A DNA stretch of 64,000 nt from Acidobacteriota bacterium (GTDB taxonomy: Bacteria > Acidobacteriota > Terriglobia > Terriglobales > Acidobacteriaceae), in NCBI GenBank assembly GCA_013289875.1, contig JABCZC010000005.1, forward strand, positions 46,626-110,625, in the 5' to 3' direction. The notes under the pieces were generated by a model. The model was not told the origin of the DNA. It did no database searches and worked only from the letters and a program-made list of their open reading frames with translations. Each line of letters begins with the position of its first letter. Within the stretch, counting starts at the first letter, position 1. Below are positions 7,478 through 16,471 of the stretch, piece after piece. A program made the translations under genes and the position numbers.

Positions 7478-10012
7478 GTGGCGAATGATGGCGCTGCCCG
7501 AATTCTTGGCCTGTCCGGCATCCTCTTGATGACTGGTGCGGCATTTCCGCAAACAACCTTGCAGCCGTTGCCGGCTTTGCCCGTGTTTCCTCTGCAACCG
7601 CAGGAGCAGCTTGTTATCTCGCGTGAGGCTGTGACTTTGCGCCCATTCTCCGTCGTCGGCCCACGGGGAGCGGTTCTCGGACAGCAGAACGGCGCTTACG
7701 AGGTCTGGCTTTTTCCGTGGAAGGTGCTCAGCGACATGCGCATTTCCGCCGAGATCAAGGATTACCCGGTGCCCATCGATGTGAATGAGCTCGCATCGTC
7801 CATCGATGTGCGGCCGGACTCGACAACGATCACTTTTTCGCATGCCGCTTTCACTGTGCGCGAGATCATCCTCGCCCCAAGGCGGGTTCCCGCCGGCGCC
7901 GGCGCGCTGGTCCTCTACCAGGTAGAAGCTGTGCGCCCCATGACTTTCACCTTCAGCTTTACTCCTATCATGAAGCGCATGTGGCCCGCGCTCTCCGATG
8001 ACCGGCCATCGCCGGAGTGGGTCAAGACAGGAAACGCCGGCGGCTTCTACATTCTTCATCTCAATTTTCCCGATCACGCTGCAGCCATTGCCATGCCCAC
8101 CGCCGAAGCCGGCATCCTGCAGCCCTATCAGGAACTCGCCCGGGTGTATCCCCTGCAGTTCGTGCTGCACTTCGACCCGGCGCGAGACGCGCACACGCTT
8201 TTTCCGATGCTGCTGACTCTCGGGAACACAACGGAGACGTCGACCAAAGAAGCCCTCGCGCAACAACTCTCCCAGCTCGACAGCTCCTTTCGCTCCCTCT
8301 ACGAGGAAAATCAGAAATACTATCGCGACTTTCTGGAGTCGCGCATGCGCATCGACACACCCGATCAGAAGCTCAACGAGGCCTTCTCCTGGGCTGAAGT
8401 TTCGATCGACCAGCTTCGCGTGCAAACCACTCCGAATCATGATGAGGAGGCGCTCGCGGCGGGATTCGTCGGCTCCGGCGATGCAGCACGTCCTGGCTTC
8501 GGCTGGTTCTTCGGCCGCGACGCGCTGTGGTCGCTCTATGCCGTGAACAGCTACGGCAGCTTTGACACCACACGCAAGGAGATCGAATTTCTGCTTCACC
8601 GCCAGAGCCCGGAAGGCAAGATCATGCACGAGTGGTCGCAAACGGCGAACCTCGTCGACTGGAAGAGCCTGCCATACGAGTATGCGTCCGCCGACGCCAC
8701 CCTCCTGTTTCCCATGGCGATGAATGACTATCTGCGCATCAGTGGAGATCAGGCCTTCATCGCCGCAAATTGGGATAGCCTGGCTCGCGCCTGGAACTTC
8801 CAATGTACGCACGACACCGATGGCGACGGCATCTACGACAACTCCGAGGGTTCCGGCTGGGTAGAGTCCTGGGTGCCCAGCATGCCGCATCAGGAGATCT
8901 ACATGGCTGCCCTCGATGAACAGGCCAGCCTTGCTTTCGCCAATCTGGCGCGCGCCACCGGCCACACCGATCTCGCCAGTGCTGCAGACGCCCGCGCAGC
9001 ACGCATTCGCCCGCTGATCGAAAAAGAGTACTTCCGCCCACAGGCAAATTTCTACGCCTTCAGCTGGAACGGCAACGGCCAAACAGATGACACGCCTACC
9101 ATCTTTCCCTCCGTCGCCTGGTGGGACTGGACCTACGCGCTCGACCACAGTCAGTCCATGATGAGCCGCTGGGCTTCGCCTGAATTTTCTACTGACTGGG
9201 GCACCCGCATCCTGAGTGATCACGTCAGCTTCTACGACCCCATTAGTTATCACCAGGGCACTGTTTGGCCGCTCTACACCGGATGGGTTTCGGTGGCCGA
9301 ATATCGCGCCGGACATGCGCTCTCCGCCTACACGCACCTTCGGCAGAACGCCGGACTCACCTGGGCGCAGGATCTCGGGAACACGACGGAATTGCTTTCC
9401 GGCGAGTTCTTTCAGCCTCTGGGACGCAGCACGGCTCACCAGCTCTGGTCGTCGGCGATGGTGATCTCGCCGATCGTTCGCGGGCTTTTTGGAATCGAAT
9501 GGAACGCTGCGGCGAACGAATTAAGTGTTACTCCGAGTCTGCCCGCCGACTGGGATCACGCAAAGCTCGCGAACATCCCACTTGGCAAAGAGCAGGTCGA
9601 CCTCAAAATGACACGAGAGGATGGAGTGCTGTCAATCAGGGTGACGGGACCAGCAGCCTCAGACGTTCATCTGAAGTCACGCACTGCGGGAGCACAGTTT
9701 ACAAACGGTACATTGCGCATTCCGTTGCCGCCCATCGAAGTAGGAACTACCCAGGATCTTCCTCAGTCCGGCTCCGTTACGCAAGAGATGAAGATCCTCG
9801 ACCAGCAGAGCTCAGCACACTCGCTCACGTTGCGGCTGTCCGCGCCGGCGGGGAGCAGCCAGACCGTCTTCCTCCGTATCAACAACAAGAAGACGACCGT
9901 ACACGCCACCGGCGTGGAAATTCCGAATGCGAATACGCAACTGCAAAAGTTGCAAATTGAATTTGCCTCGGGCAGCGGCTATGTCGAAAAAGAGATCTCG
10001 TTCAGCTGGTAA
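7478..10012 (+). CDS. Secreted six-hairpin glycosidase, amylo-1,6-glucosidase/GH63-like
   Basis: 844 residues starting at GTG (TTGGAG about 10 bp upstream; no in-frame ATG keeps the signal peptide). Residues 1-26 form a signal peptide. An N-terminal beta-rich domain (about 30-270) precedes an (alpha/alpha)6 barrel with hallmark stretches GWFFGRDALWSLYA near residue 345, HEWSQTANLVDW, DGDGIYDNSEGSGWVESW, SYHQGTVWPLYTGW and TTELLSGEFF. These match the glycogen-debranching C-domain and related inverting glycosidases, where acidic residues in such loops are catalytic. A C-terminal beta domain follows. The substrate cannot be read from sequence; the extracytoplasmic location and neighbours suggest alpha-glucan or glycan trimming. 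It is followed after 20 bp by a paralogue. The family is confident, the specificity is not. Confidence 0.8.
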   Translation: MANDGAARILGLSGILLMTGAAFPQTTLQPLPALPVFPLQPQEQLVISREAVTLRPFSVVGPRGAVLGQQNGAYEVWLFPWKVLSDMRISAEIKDYPVPIDVNELASSIDVRPDSTTITFSHAAFTVREIILAPRRVPAGAGALVLYQVEAVRPMTFTFSFTPIMKRMWPALSDDRPSPEWVKTGNAGGFYILHLNFPDHAAAIAMPTAEAGILQPYQELARVYPLQFVLHFDPARDAHTLFPMLLTLGNTTETSTKEALAQQLSQLDSSFRSLYEENQKYYRDFLESRMRIDTPDQKLNEAFSWAEVSIDQLRVQTTPNHDEEALAAGFVGSGDAARPGFGWFFGRDALWSLYAVNSYGSFDTTRKEIEFLLHRQSPEGKIMHEWSQTANLVDWKSLPYEYASADATLLFPMAMNDYLRISGDQAFIAANWDSLARAWNFQCTHDTDGDGIYDNSEGSGWVESWVPSMPHQEIYMAALDEQASLAFANLARATGHTDLASAADARAARIRPLIEKEYFRPQANFYAFSWNGNGQTDDTPTIFPSVAWWDWTYALDHSQSMMSRWASPEFSTDWGTRILSDHVSFYDPISYHQGTVWPLYTGWVSVAEYRAGHALSAYTHLRQNAGLTWAQDLGNTTELLSGEFFQPLGRSTAHQLWSSAMVISPIVRGLFGIEWNAAANELSVTPSLPADWDHAKLANIPLGKEQVDLKMTREDGVLSIRVTGPAASDVHLKSRTAGAQFTNGTLRIPLPPIEVGTTQDLPQSGSVTQEMKILDQQSSAHSLTLRLSAPAGSSQTVFLRINNKKTTVHATGVEIPNANTQLQKLQIEFASGSGYVEKEISFSW

Positions 10013-10032
10013 CCAGTCTGAGTTAGAAGGCA

Positions 10033-12687
10033 ATGAATCGAGCGAAAAGAAACCCCCCCGGTAAGCGGTATAAGAGAAATCGGGTCGTGCAAAACTGCCT
10101 GTCCATCGGCCAGGTTTCCTTGTGCATTTGCATCCTCCTCACCTGCTCATTTGCGCAGGAATCAAGACCGAAAGAGCAATCCAACCTGGAGCAGTCTCTC
10201 TCCGATCGGCTTGCGATAAGCACAGACTCGGTCGAACCCATTCGGTTCATTGCGGCCCACGGACGCCGCGCGGTGATTATGGGATATCCGGCCACGGGAC
10301 TTGAGTGTTGGGTATATCCCTTCCAGATCTTCAGCGATTACACAGTCGGGTTCCGGCGAGCGGGCGCAACGACCGAGTCCGATGGACGCCTTCAGCTCAG
10401 GCGCATTATTTATGAGCCGCAGGCCATCACGCGCATTTATATCGGACTCGATTACATGGTCCACGAAAAGCTCTTTGTACCGCTCGATCAGCCTGGCGTG
10501 ATCCTCAGCTATGAAGTTGAGGGCAAACCCGTCGATATCCAGATTCACTTCACGCCGGTTCTCAACCTGATGTGGCCTGCAGCGATGGGAGGGCAATACA
10601 CAAGGTGGCATCCCGAGCTGTCGGGCTATGTGATTTCCGAACCTTTGCAAAGCGAGTCTGCAGTCGTCGCGTCACCTCAGATCGTGGCGCACGACGACAC
10701 GGTGAATACAACCCTGCGCACCACCAGCGCAATCTCTTTTTCGATCCGCCCTGTCGTAAGCGGAAAAGGCCTGGCGACTGCCGCCGTCTACGTTGCATTG
10801 GGCGCCGGGGATTCGAAGAACGCAGCGGCGACGCTCCGCGAGGTAACCGCTCATCAAACGGATATGGAAGTCCAGGCTGTCGCGCATTATGCGGAGCTGG
10901 AACGCAACGCCCTCCTGATTCGCACCCCTGATGAGGACATAAACCGCGCACTGGCGTGGGCCGAGATCGCTCTCGATCAGACGTGGGTCTGCAATCCGCG
11001 GATTGGCTGCGGCATCGTCGCGGGCTACGGTCCTTCGCGGGACGCCCGCCGTCCGCAGTACGACTGGTTCTTCGGAGGCGACGGGCTGGTCGCAACCCAT
11101 GCTCTGCTGGCTGCCGGGGAATACGCCCGCGCGCGCGAAGAGCTCGAATTCATCATCAAGTATCAGGATCAAAAGACGGGGATGGTCTGGCATGAGCTGT
11201 CGCAAAGCGCCGGATACATGGACTGGTCCAAGTATCCCTACATGTATGTGCATGTAGATATAAGTTTCGATTATCTAAACACCGTTGCGCGCTACGTTGC
11301 TGCCAGCGGAGATACCGCATTTGCAATCGATCACTGGTCATCGATTGCCGCAGCCTACCGATATTGCCAGGCACTCATAAACACATCCGACAATCTGCCG
11401 CATATTCCCGCAGACAAGGAGGGAGGCAATGAACAGGACAGACCAGACGACGACCTGAGCCTGTCATCGAGTTGGGTTGCGGTAACGGGCAGCTTTGCCG
11501 ATCTGGCGACGGTCACAGGACACCCGCAGCTCGTTGACGAAGCCCGTAAAGCGAATCAGCTCGCCAGGGCTGCGATTGCCGAGCGCTACTGGGACTCAGC
11601 CCATCACTACTTGTTTGAAGGCCACACTCGATCCGGACGCCCTATTTTTGGCTGGAGGAAAGGCCCAGGGCTAGCAATCACTCAGAACATCTTCTCACCG
11701 GAACAAAATGAGGAGCTTCTCAACGAGATTGCGTCTGCCGATTTTCAGGCCGATTGGGGGACACGGGCTGTGGCGACCCGCTCTGAGATCTACGATCCTA
11801 ATTCCTACGGAAAAGGAAGTGTGTGGGCGCTGGGTACAGCCGAAACCGCCACTACATATTGGGAAGAGCATCGTCCCAATATCGCTTTCGGAGTCTGGAA
11901 GGCGATGCTTCCGTGGAACTCTCTCGACTCGATCGGGCATATTCACGAAGTGCTCGCCGGTAACTTCTATCACGAGGAAGAGGAGTCTGTGCCGGAGCAG
12001 ACCTGGTCTTCAGCCGGCTTCCTCGATGCGGCTGTCCGCGGTCTCACTGGACTCGACATCCAGGGCACCCGGAACAGCCTTCACTTTGCTCCGCATCTTC
12101 CCGCGCAGTGGAATCGATTCTCTGTCGAGCATGTCCACCTTCCGAAATCCACGCTTGCCCTTTCGGTCAGTCAAAGCATCAACGAAGTCGATCTGGATAT
12201 TCAGAACGAAGGCAGTCCCGCCAGCATCCAGTTTGAACCTCAAATACCACTGGGCGCGCGCATCGTTACCGCCGACTTCGATGGCCGCCCGGTAGCTGCG
12301 TCTCCCGAGCTATTTCCCGAGGACGAGCACGCGAAGATGGAAATTGAAGCTCGATCCGGCACAAGCCACTGCCATGTCCGATTTGCCGGCGGAGTATCCC
12401 TGATTCTGACACAGCCGTCGCCACATCTCGGCGACTCCAGCACCGGTTTAAAGTTAACCAAGGTCAATCTGCAGAATCAAGTATTGTCCATAGATGCAGA
12501 CGTAAGCTTAGGCGGGAATGCTGCCTTCCTCATGCAGACCCCCTGGAAGATTGCCACACTCAAGGGTGCAACGAGCCGCCCACTGTCAGACACGTCTTAC
12601 GAAATCACAATGCAACGACCTTCTGCACCCGCCGATCGAAATGGCTATGCGCGCGTGAATGCGGAGATCAGCTTCACGGAAAAGTGA
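10033..12687 (+). CDS. Secreted six-hairpin glycosidase, divergent paralogue of the preceding gene
   Basis: 884 residues with a basic N-terminus and hydrophobic signal (about 20-41, ending CSFAQ). It aligns along its length with the preceding gene: AWAEIALDQTWV, QYDWFFGGDGLVATHA, WHELSQSAGYMDW, SYGKGSVWALG, HEVLAGNFYHEE, EQTWSSAGFLDAAVRGL. The differences matter: the FFGRDALW motif reads FFGGDGLV (about residue 348), and the DGDGIYDNSEGSGW loop is replaced by an insert containing DRPDDDLSLSSSW. It may therefore have altered specificity or be a binding protein. AGAAGG lies only 2 bp before the ATG, an unusually short spacing. A terminator follows, and it converges with the PNGase A gene. Confidence 0.75.
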   Translation: MNRAKRNPPGKRYKRNRVVQNCLSIGQVSLCICILLTCSFAQESRPKEQSNLEQSLSDRLAISTDSVEPIRFIAAHGRRAVIMGYPATGLECWVYPFQIFSDYTVGFRRAGATTESDGRLQLRRIIYEPQAITRIYIGLDYMVHEKLFVPLDQPGVILSYEVEGKPVDIQIHFTPVLNLMWPAAMGGQYTRWHPELSGYVISEPLQSESAVVASPQIVAHDDTVNTTLRTTSAISFSIRPVVSGKGLATAAVYVALGAGDSKNAAATLREVTAHQTDMEVQAVAHYAELERNALLIRTPDEDINRALAWAEIALDQTWVCNPRIGCGIVAGYGPSRDARRPQYDWFFGGDGLVATHALLAAGEYARAREELEFIIKYQDQKTGMVWHELSQSAGYMDWSKYPYMYVHVDISFDYLNTVARYVAASGDTAFAIDHWSSIAAAYRYCQALINTSDNLPHIPADKEGGNEQDRPDDDLSLSSSWVAVTGSFADLATVTGHPQLVDEARKANQLARAAIAERYWDSAHHYLFEGHTRSGRPIFGWRKGPGLAITQNIFSPEQNEELLNEIASADFQADWGTRAVATRSEIYDPNSYGKGSVWALGTAETATTYWEEHRPNIAFGVWKAMLPWNSLDSIGHIHEVLAGNFYHEEEESVPEQTWSSAGFLDAAVRGLTGLDIQGTRNSLHFAPHLPAQWNRFSVEHVHLPKSTLALSVSQSINEVDLDIQNEGSPASIQFEPQIPLGARIVTADFDGRPVAASPELFPEDEHAKMEIEARSGTSHCHVRFAGGVSLILTQPSPHLGDSSTGLKLTKVNLQNQVLSIDADVSLGGNAAFLMQTPWKIATLKGATSRPLSDTSYEITMQRPSAPADRNGYARVNAEISFTEK

Positions 12688-12769
12688 TCGTGGCCGTGCC
12701 GCAGTTAGGAGGTTCGGCTTGTTCAGTCCCGTCGATTGGAACAGGCGGCCTTCAATCGCAGAGATTGGA

Positions 12770-12798
12770 AAGCGCCGCAGCTTCGCGCTACGGCGCTT
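12770..12798. terminator. Bidirectional hairpin terminator between convergent genes
   Basis: AAGCGCCG at 12770-12777 pairs with CGGCGCTT at 12791-12798, with extra inner AGC/GCT pairing, followed on the plus strand by CTGCTTTTCC. It lies between the convergent glycosidase (stop 12687) and PNGase A (stop 12863) genes, so it can serve both. Confidence 0.6.
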
Positions 12799-12862
12799 CT
12801 GCTTTTCCGCCAGTCCCGAGTATTAGAACCGGGACGACGAGCGACCGGGAATCAAACTCCCT

Positions 12863-14614
12863 TTACTCGCGGTTATAGCCGTGACCATGATCGTCGTTGC
12901 AGCCGTGGCCGTCTGTAACTCCAGTGAGGACGTTGTTCGCCGAAGTCAATATCCGGCTGTAGCAATAACCCTGAGAGTTATGTGTCGCGTACGATGCCCT
13001 GGAACTGGTTCCGGAAAGTCCAGTGAAGTTGAGCGAGCTGTCGTAGTTCTGGGTATCTTGCGCTTTGACTTCTTCCGACGTGTTCTCGGAGAAATACTCA
13101 AAGCCTTCGAAGCTCTTCTTGTCCGTAATGAGAAGCTTCTGGTCAGCGGCGACCGGAATCGTGACGCTGCCATCGGCATTCTCAACCTGGTTGTAATTGA
13201 AGACGAATGGATAGGAGAAAGTCCTTACCTCTTCAGAGACAAACGGCCCTTCGCGTGTCGTGGTCTTGGCGTTTACCGTTGTGGACTGCGTCAGATCCTG
13301 TACGTCGGTGAGGCCGCCGACATTGAAGGTTTGCGTGCTCAGGAAATTCAGCGACTGGTTCACAGTTGTAACAACGCGTCCATGCGAGGTGTTCACGTAG
13401 CCGGAGATGACGAACTGGCGGGTTGACCCGACCGTCACTGTGCCGGTCGCGTTGCCGCTGGCGCCGGTCGTTATGTCTGCCGTCACTGTTGGCGACGGTT
13501 GCGCAGACAGATCGTTGCTCAGAATGCCGCCGGTGACCTTGGCCTTCCACGGATCGGTGTAGAGCAACAGGGTTGAGGTAACCGAGAAACCCTGATCGGC
13601 GTTAAAGACGCTCAGTGCGACGGTATGCTGCTGACCATCCGATAGCACCCCGGCAAAGGGCGTCAGATCGACGCGGTAGGGCTTGAAGTCCAGCGTTTGC
13701 ACGCCGGGAGTCGGCTCCCACAAATATGGATCGACGCCGCCTGTATACACCCACGGATAGACAGGCGCCACGCCCGCAGGCTGGCCATCGATGCTCACCT
13801 CGGTCTCGCGAAAGCCAGTATTCCCGCAGCTTTCGAGCTCGCTTGCCACATCATTGGGAACACAAAAATACCAGAACTCATCATTCGACTGACTCTGCGC
13901 AATCACGTCGAGGTATGCCGAGTCGATATTGGTAGGCAGGGTAAGGGTTTTGCTGAGCTGATCGGTAGTAGTGTTCAGGAACGTGCCGTCGCTGTCGCCT
14001 TGCAGGGCGATCACCACATCGGGAACCGTCGGCGCATCGGCGCGTCCGTGTGCCGGATAGAACTCCAGCTGGGCATTGGCGTAGATGAGGCCGTTATAGG
14101 TGACTCCGTCGGAAACGCCAACAAAATTACCGAGGTTGGCAGCGCCAGTCTGAGCGGTCTTGAACAGCGCGCTCAGATCTGTCACATCACTCTCCACATG
14201 CCAGGACGGACTGAGGGTCGCGCGCGGCTCGGCGGTCGTTCCGAAATAAAGATTCACGCCACCAAGGAAAAACTTCGCGGTGCGATCAAACTGGCGGCCT
14301 GCGGTCACCGTGAAGTCGGCCGAGAAAACGACCTTTGCCCAAGGTCCGGGACAGGCAGCAGGTGGCGTATAGGTGAAGGACTTGATGTTGAAATCCGCGA
14401 ATTCCAGGTTTTGGAAGAGCTGCACCGTGCATGGCTTCGTGTGGCTGGGCGTTGTCACAGGGGGCGCCGGGCTTACGGGATTGCTTGATCCTATCTGTGG
14501 CGTAGAAGGGGCGATGACAACCTGGGCTTGGCCGGGCTTGGCTGCAAAGAGCATGCCTCCGCTGATGGCGAACGCCGCCAGCACGCGCGGAGAAAAGGAT
14601 ACGATGTTGCGCAT
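12863..14614 (-). CDS. Secreted peptide-N-glycosidase A-like amidase (PNGase A family)
   Basis: 583 residues with a signal peptide at 1-30 (ending KPGQAQ). The region about 60-170 carries the PNGase A signature: CTVQLFQNLEFADFN, WAKVVFSADFTVTAGRQFDR, FLGGVNLYFGTTAEPR, and WHVESDVTDLSAL. Later QTLDFKPYRVDLTPFAGVL also fits. Plant and fungal PNGase A cleaves the Asn-GlcNAc amide bond and releases whole N-glycans from glycopeptides, including core alpha-1,3-fucosylated ones; the bacterial substrate is inferred from family. Cys residues at several positions suggest disulfides in the periplasm or outside. The start at 14614 has GGAGG 8 bp upstream. It lies 151 bp downstream of the DeoR gene and may be read from the receptor-cutC-deoR operon or its own promoter. 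The C-terminal tail is His/Asp/Gly-rich (GHGCNDDHGHG). Confidence 0.78.
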   Translation of the reverse strand: MRNIVSFSPRVLAAFAISGGMLFAAKPGQAQVVIAPSTPQIGSSNPVSPAPPVTTPSHTKPCTVQLFQNLEFADFNIKSFTYTPPAACPGPWAKVVFSADFTVTAGRQFDRTAKFFLGGVNLYFGTTAEPRATLSPSWHVESDVTDLSALFKTAQTGAANLGNFVGVSDGVTYNGLIYANAQLEFYPAHGRADAPTVPDVVIALQGDSDGTFLNTTTDQLSKTLTLPTNIDSAYLDVIAQSQSNDEFWYFCVPNDVASELESCGNTGFRETEVSIDGQPAGVAPVYPWVYTGGVDPYLWEPTPGVQTLDFKPYRVDLTPFAGVLSDGQQHTVALSVFNADQGFSVTSTLLLYTDPWKAKVTGGILSNDLSAQPSPTVTADITTGASGNATGTVTVGSTRQFVISGYVNTSHGRVVTTVNQSLNFLSTQTFNVGGLTDVQDLTQSTTVNAKTTTREGPFVSEEVRTFSYPFVFNYNQVENADGSVTIPVAADQKLLITDKKSFEGFEYFSENTSEEVKAQDTQNYDSSLNFTGLSGTSSRASYATHNSQGYCYSRILTSANNVLTGVTDGHGCNDDHGHGYNRE

Positions 14615-14765
14615 GGGAAATACCTCCAAAATAAAATACGGGATTCGTTGGTAATTGAAGAACTTCGGAGCATGCCATTCGATTTTGCGGGTTGGCTACG
14701 GCGCTCGGACGGTCCAAGTCTCGGCTTTCCCCATCTTTGGCACTGGCCGCGATGCGACAAACAAT

Positions 14766-15578
14766 TTACACTGTCATCACCTCGACTCCCTTCGCCTGCA
14801 AGTCAGCCACTACATCCGGCGAAACGCTTTCATCGGTGATCACCAGGTCGATCTCTGTAGCCGGACAGACCAGGGCCGGGCTAACCATCCCCATTTTGCT
14901 GGAATCAGCAACCACCACCACTTGTTTGGCCTGTCGCGCCATGGCGCGGAAGACGACCGCCTCATCCATTTCGATCGTGCTGGCGCCCCGCTTGGCATCC
15001 ATGCCGCAAACGCCAATGAACGCACGGTCCACATGAATCTCGCTCAGAGACTGAATCGCGGCGGGACCGATCAGGGAGAACGACCCGGCCCACTGCACCA
15101 CGCCGCCCGTCAGTGACGTCTTAAGTCCCGGCTGATTGCACAGCTCCATCCCGATATTGACGGCGTTGGTAACAATGCGCAGGTTCGTCCGGTGGCGAAT
15201 GCTCCGGGCGATTTGCGTGGTTGTCGTACCGGCGGTGAAGGCGATCGTTTCATGTTCGCGAATCAGGTCGGCGGCTGCCATCGCGATCCTGCGCTTTTCC
15301 TTCACGAAGCGTTCCTCGCGCGTCTGAAAGCCCGCATCGAAGCGGAACGGCACATAGATCTGCGGTCCAAAGAGTTCTGCTCCGCCATGGGTGCGGCACA
15401 CCAGTCCCCGTCGTTCCAGTTTCGCCAGGTCACGGCGGATGTTCGGCGCTGACGTTTCCAGCTCCTGAATCAGGTCTTCAATCGACGCGCTGCCGTGACG
15501 CAACAGCATGTGCAAAATCTGATTGGCGCGATCGTCGGTCTTCAATGACATTGTTTGGCTCGCAATCGAATTAGACAT
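14766..15578 (-). CDS. DeoR/GlpR-family transcriptional repressor
   Basis: 270 residues. The N-terminal winged helix (about residues 15-75: DRANQILHMLLRHGSASIED ... PNIRRDLAKLERRGL) ends in CRTHGGA, the DeoR family marker. The C-terminal DeoRC sugar-phosphate sensor domain contains FTAGTTTTQIAR and GVCGMDAKRGAS, which form the phosphate and sugar pocket in this family. These regulators usually repress sugar genes until a phosphorylated sugar binds. It sits 21 bp after cutC in the receptor operon, so it probably represses its own operon; a candidate operator is at 20056-20074. The effector is unknown. MSLKTDD at residue 10 is an alternative start. Confidence 0.88.
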   Translation of the reverse strand: MSNSIASQTMSLKTDDRANQILHMLLRHGSASIEDLIQELETSAPNIRRDLAKLERRGLVCRTHGGAELFGPQIYVPFRFDAGFQTREERFVKEKRRIAMAAADLIREHETIAFTAGTTTTQIARSIRHRTNLRIVTNAVNIGMELCNQPGLKTSLTGGVVQWAGSFSLIGPAAIQSLSEIHVDRAFIGVCGMDAKRGASTIEMDEAVVFRAMARQAKQVVVVADSSKMGMVSPALVCPATEIDLVITDESVSPDVVADLQAKGVEVMTV

Positions 15579-15599
15579 GTCCTGCCGACAACCCCGTAA

Positions 15600-16385
15600 C
15601 TACACATCCTTCAAGGCATTCTGCGCGACCGAGTTCCGCTCGTTGTCGATCCAGTCCAGCTCCTCGCGCAGCGCCCGCACATCCTCTTCGCGCACCACAT
15701 ACCGCGAATAGTCGCGTTCCATGTCCGTTCCCAGAAACAAGGAATTGCTCCGGTGCCGGACGGGACTTGGAGTGCTGGTATTCAGACTCGCGTGATATTC
15801 CGCCGCTCCCGTTCCTTCCGCAACCATCCGGATATTCTCAGGATTCAGCCCGCCTCCGGCCATGATCGAAATGTGCCCACGTGTACGGCGTATCGCATCG
15901 GAGATATCTTGCATGCCGTCCACCGCGCGCCGCTTCCCGCCGGAAGTCAGCACGCGCTGCGCGCCGCTGGCAATAACGCGTTCCAGAGAGTCGGCAAGAT
16001 CGGCCGACACATCGATCGCGCGATGAAACGTGACCGGCAAAGGTCGTGCCAATTCCACCAGTTCGCGTGTTCGCTGCACATCTACAAATCCATCTGCATC
16101 GAGAATGCCGACCACTACCCCATCGGCGCCGAGCCGTTTCGCGTATCGTATATCGGCCTTCATCACCCCGAATTCTTCCGCCGCATAGCAGAAGTCGCCA
16201 CCTCTTGGACGAATCATCACGAAGATGTCGATGCGCACGCGCCTGCGAACCAGTTCAAGAAGTCCCGGACTCGGCGCAATGCCACCCTCCAGCAGATCGC
16301 TGCAAAGCTCAACACGTTGCGCCCCGCCGCGTTCTGCGGCAATCGCGGACTCCACAGAATCAACACAAATTTCAAGAACAGCCAT
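15600..16385 (-). CDS. cutC: CutC family TIM-barrel protein
   Basis: 261 residues from ATG 16385. It matches CutC throughout: LEICVDSVESAIAAERGGA at the N-terminus, VELCSDLLEGGIAPSPGLL, VMIRPRGGDFCY, FHRAIDVSADLADSLE, ILTSGG-type RVLTSGGKRRA, and IMAGGGLNPEN near the end. CutC was named for copper tolerance in E. coli, but its biochemical role is unresolved and many homologues show no copper link. Here it lies between an Oar receptor (86-bp gap) and a DeoR sugar repressor (21-bp gap), which argues for a part in carbohydrate metabolism in this organism. A TTG one codon upstream is less likely. Confidence 0.88.
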   Translation of the reverse strand: MAVLEICVDSVESAIAAERGGAQRVELCSDLLEGGIAPSPGLLELVRRRVRIDIFVMIRPRGGDFCYAAEEFGVMKADIRYAKRLGADGVVVGILDADGFVDVQRTRELVELARPLPVTFHRAIDVSADLADSLERVIASGAQRVLTSGGKRRAVDGMQDISDAIRRTRGHISIMAGGGLNPENIRMVAEGTGAAEYHASLNTSTPSPVRHRSNSLFLGTDMERDYSRYVVREEDVRALREELDWIDNERNSVAQNALKDV

Positions 16386-16471
16386 CAAACCCCTGTCATC
16401 CCGGACCGGAAAGGAATGTTCCTCGTCAATCTTCCTCGCAACGGAGGGATCTGCGTTTTCCTCTAATCGTC

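Noticed and set aside
7298..9439. A 713-codon frame on the minus strand
   Set aside because: It is antisense to the first six-hairpin glycosidase, has no domain resemblance, and such mirror frames are expected in GC-rich coding DNA.
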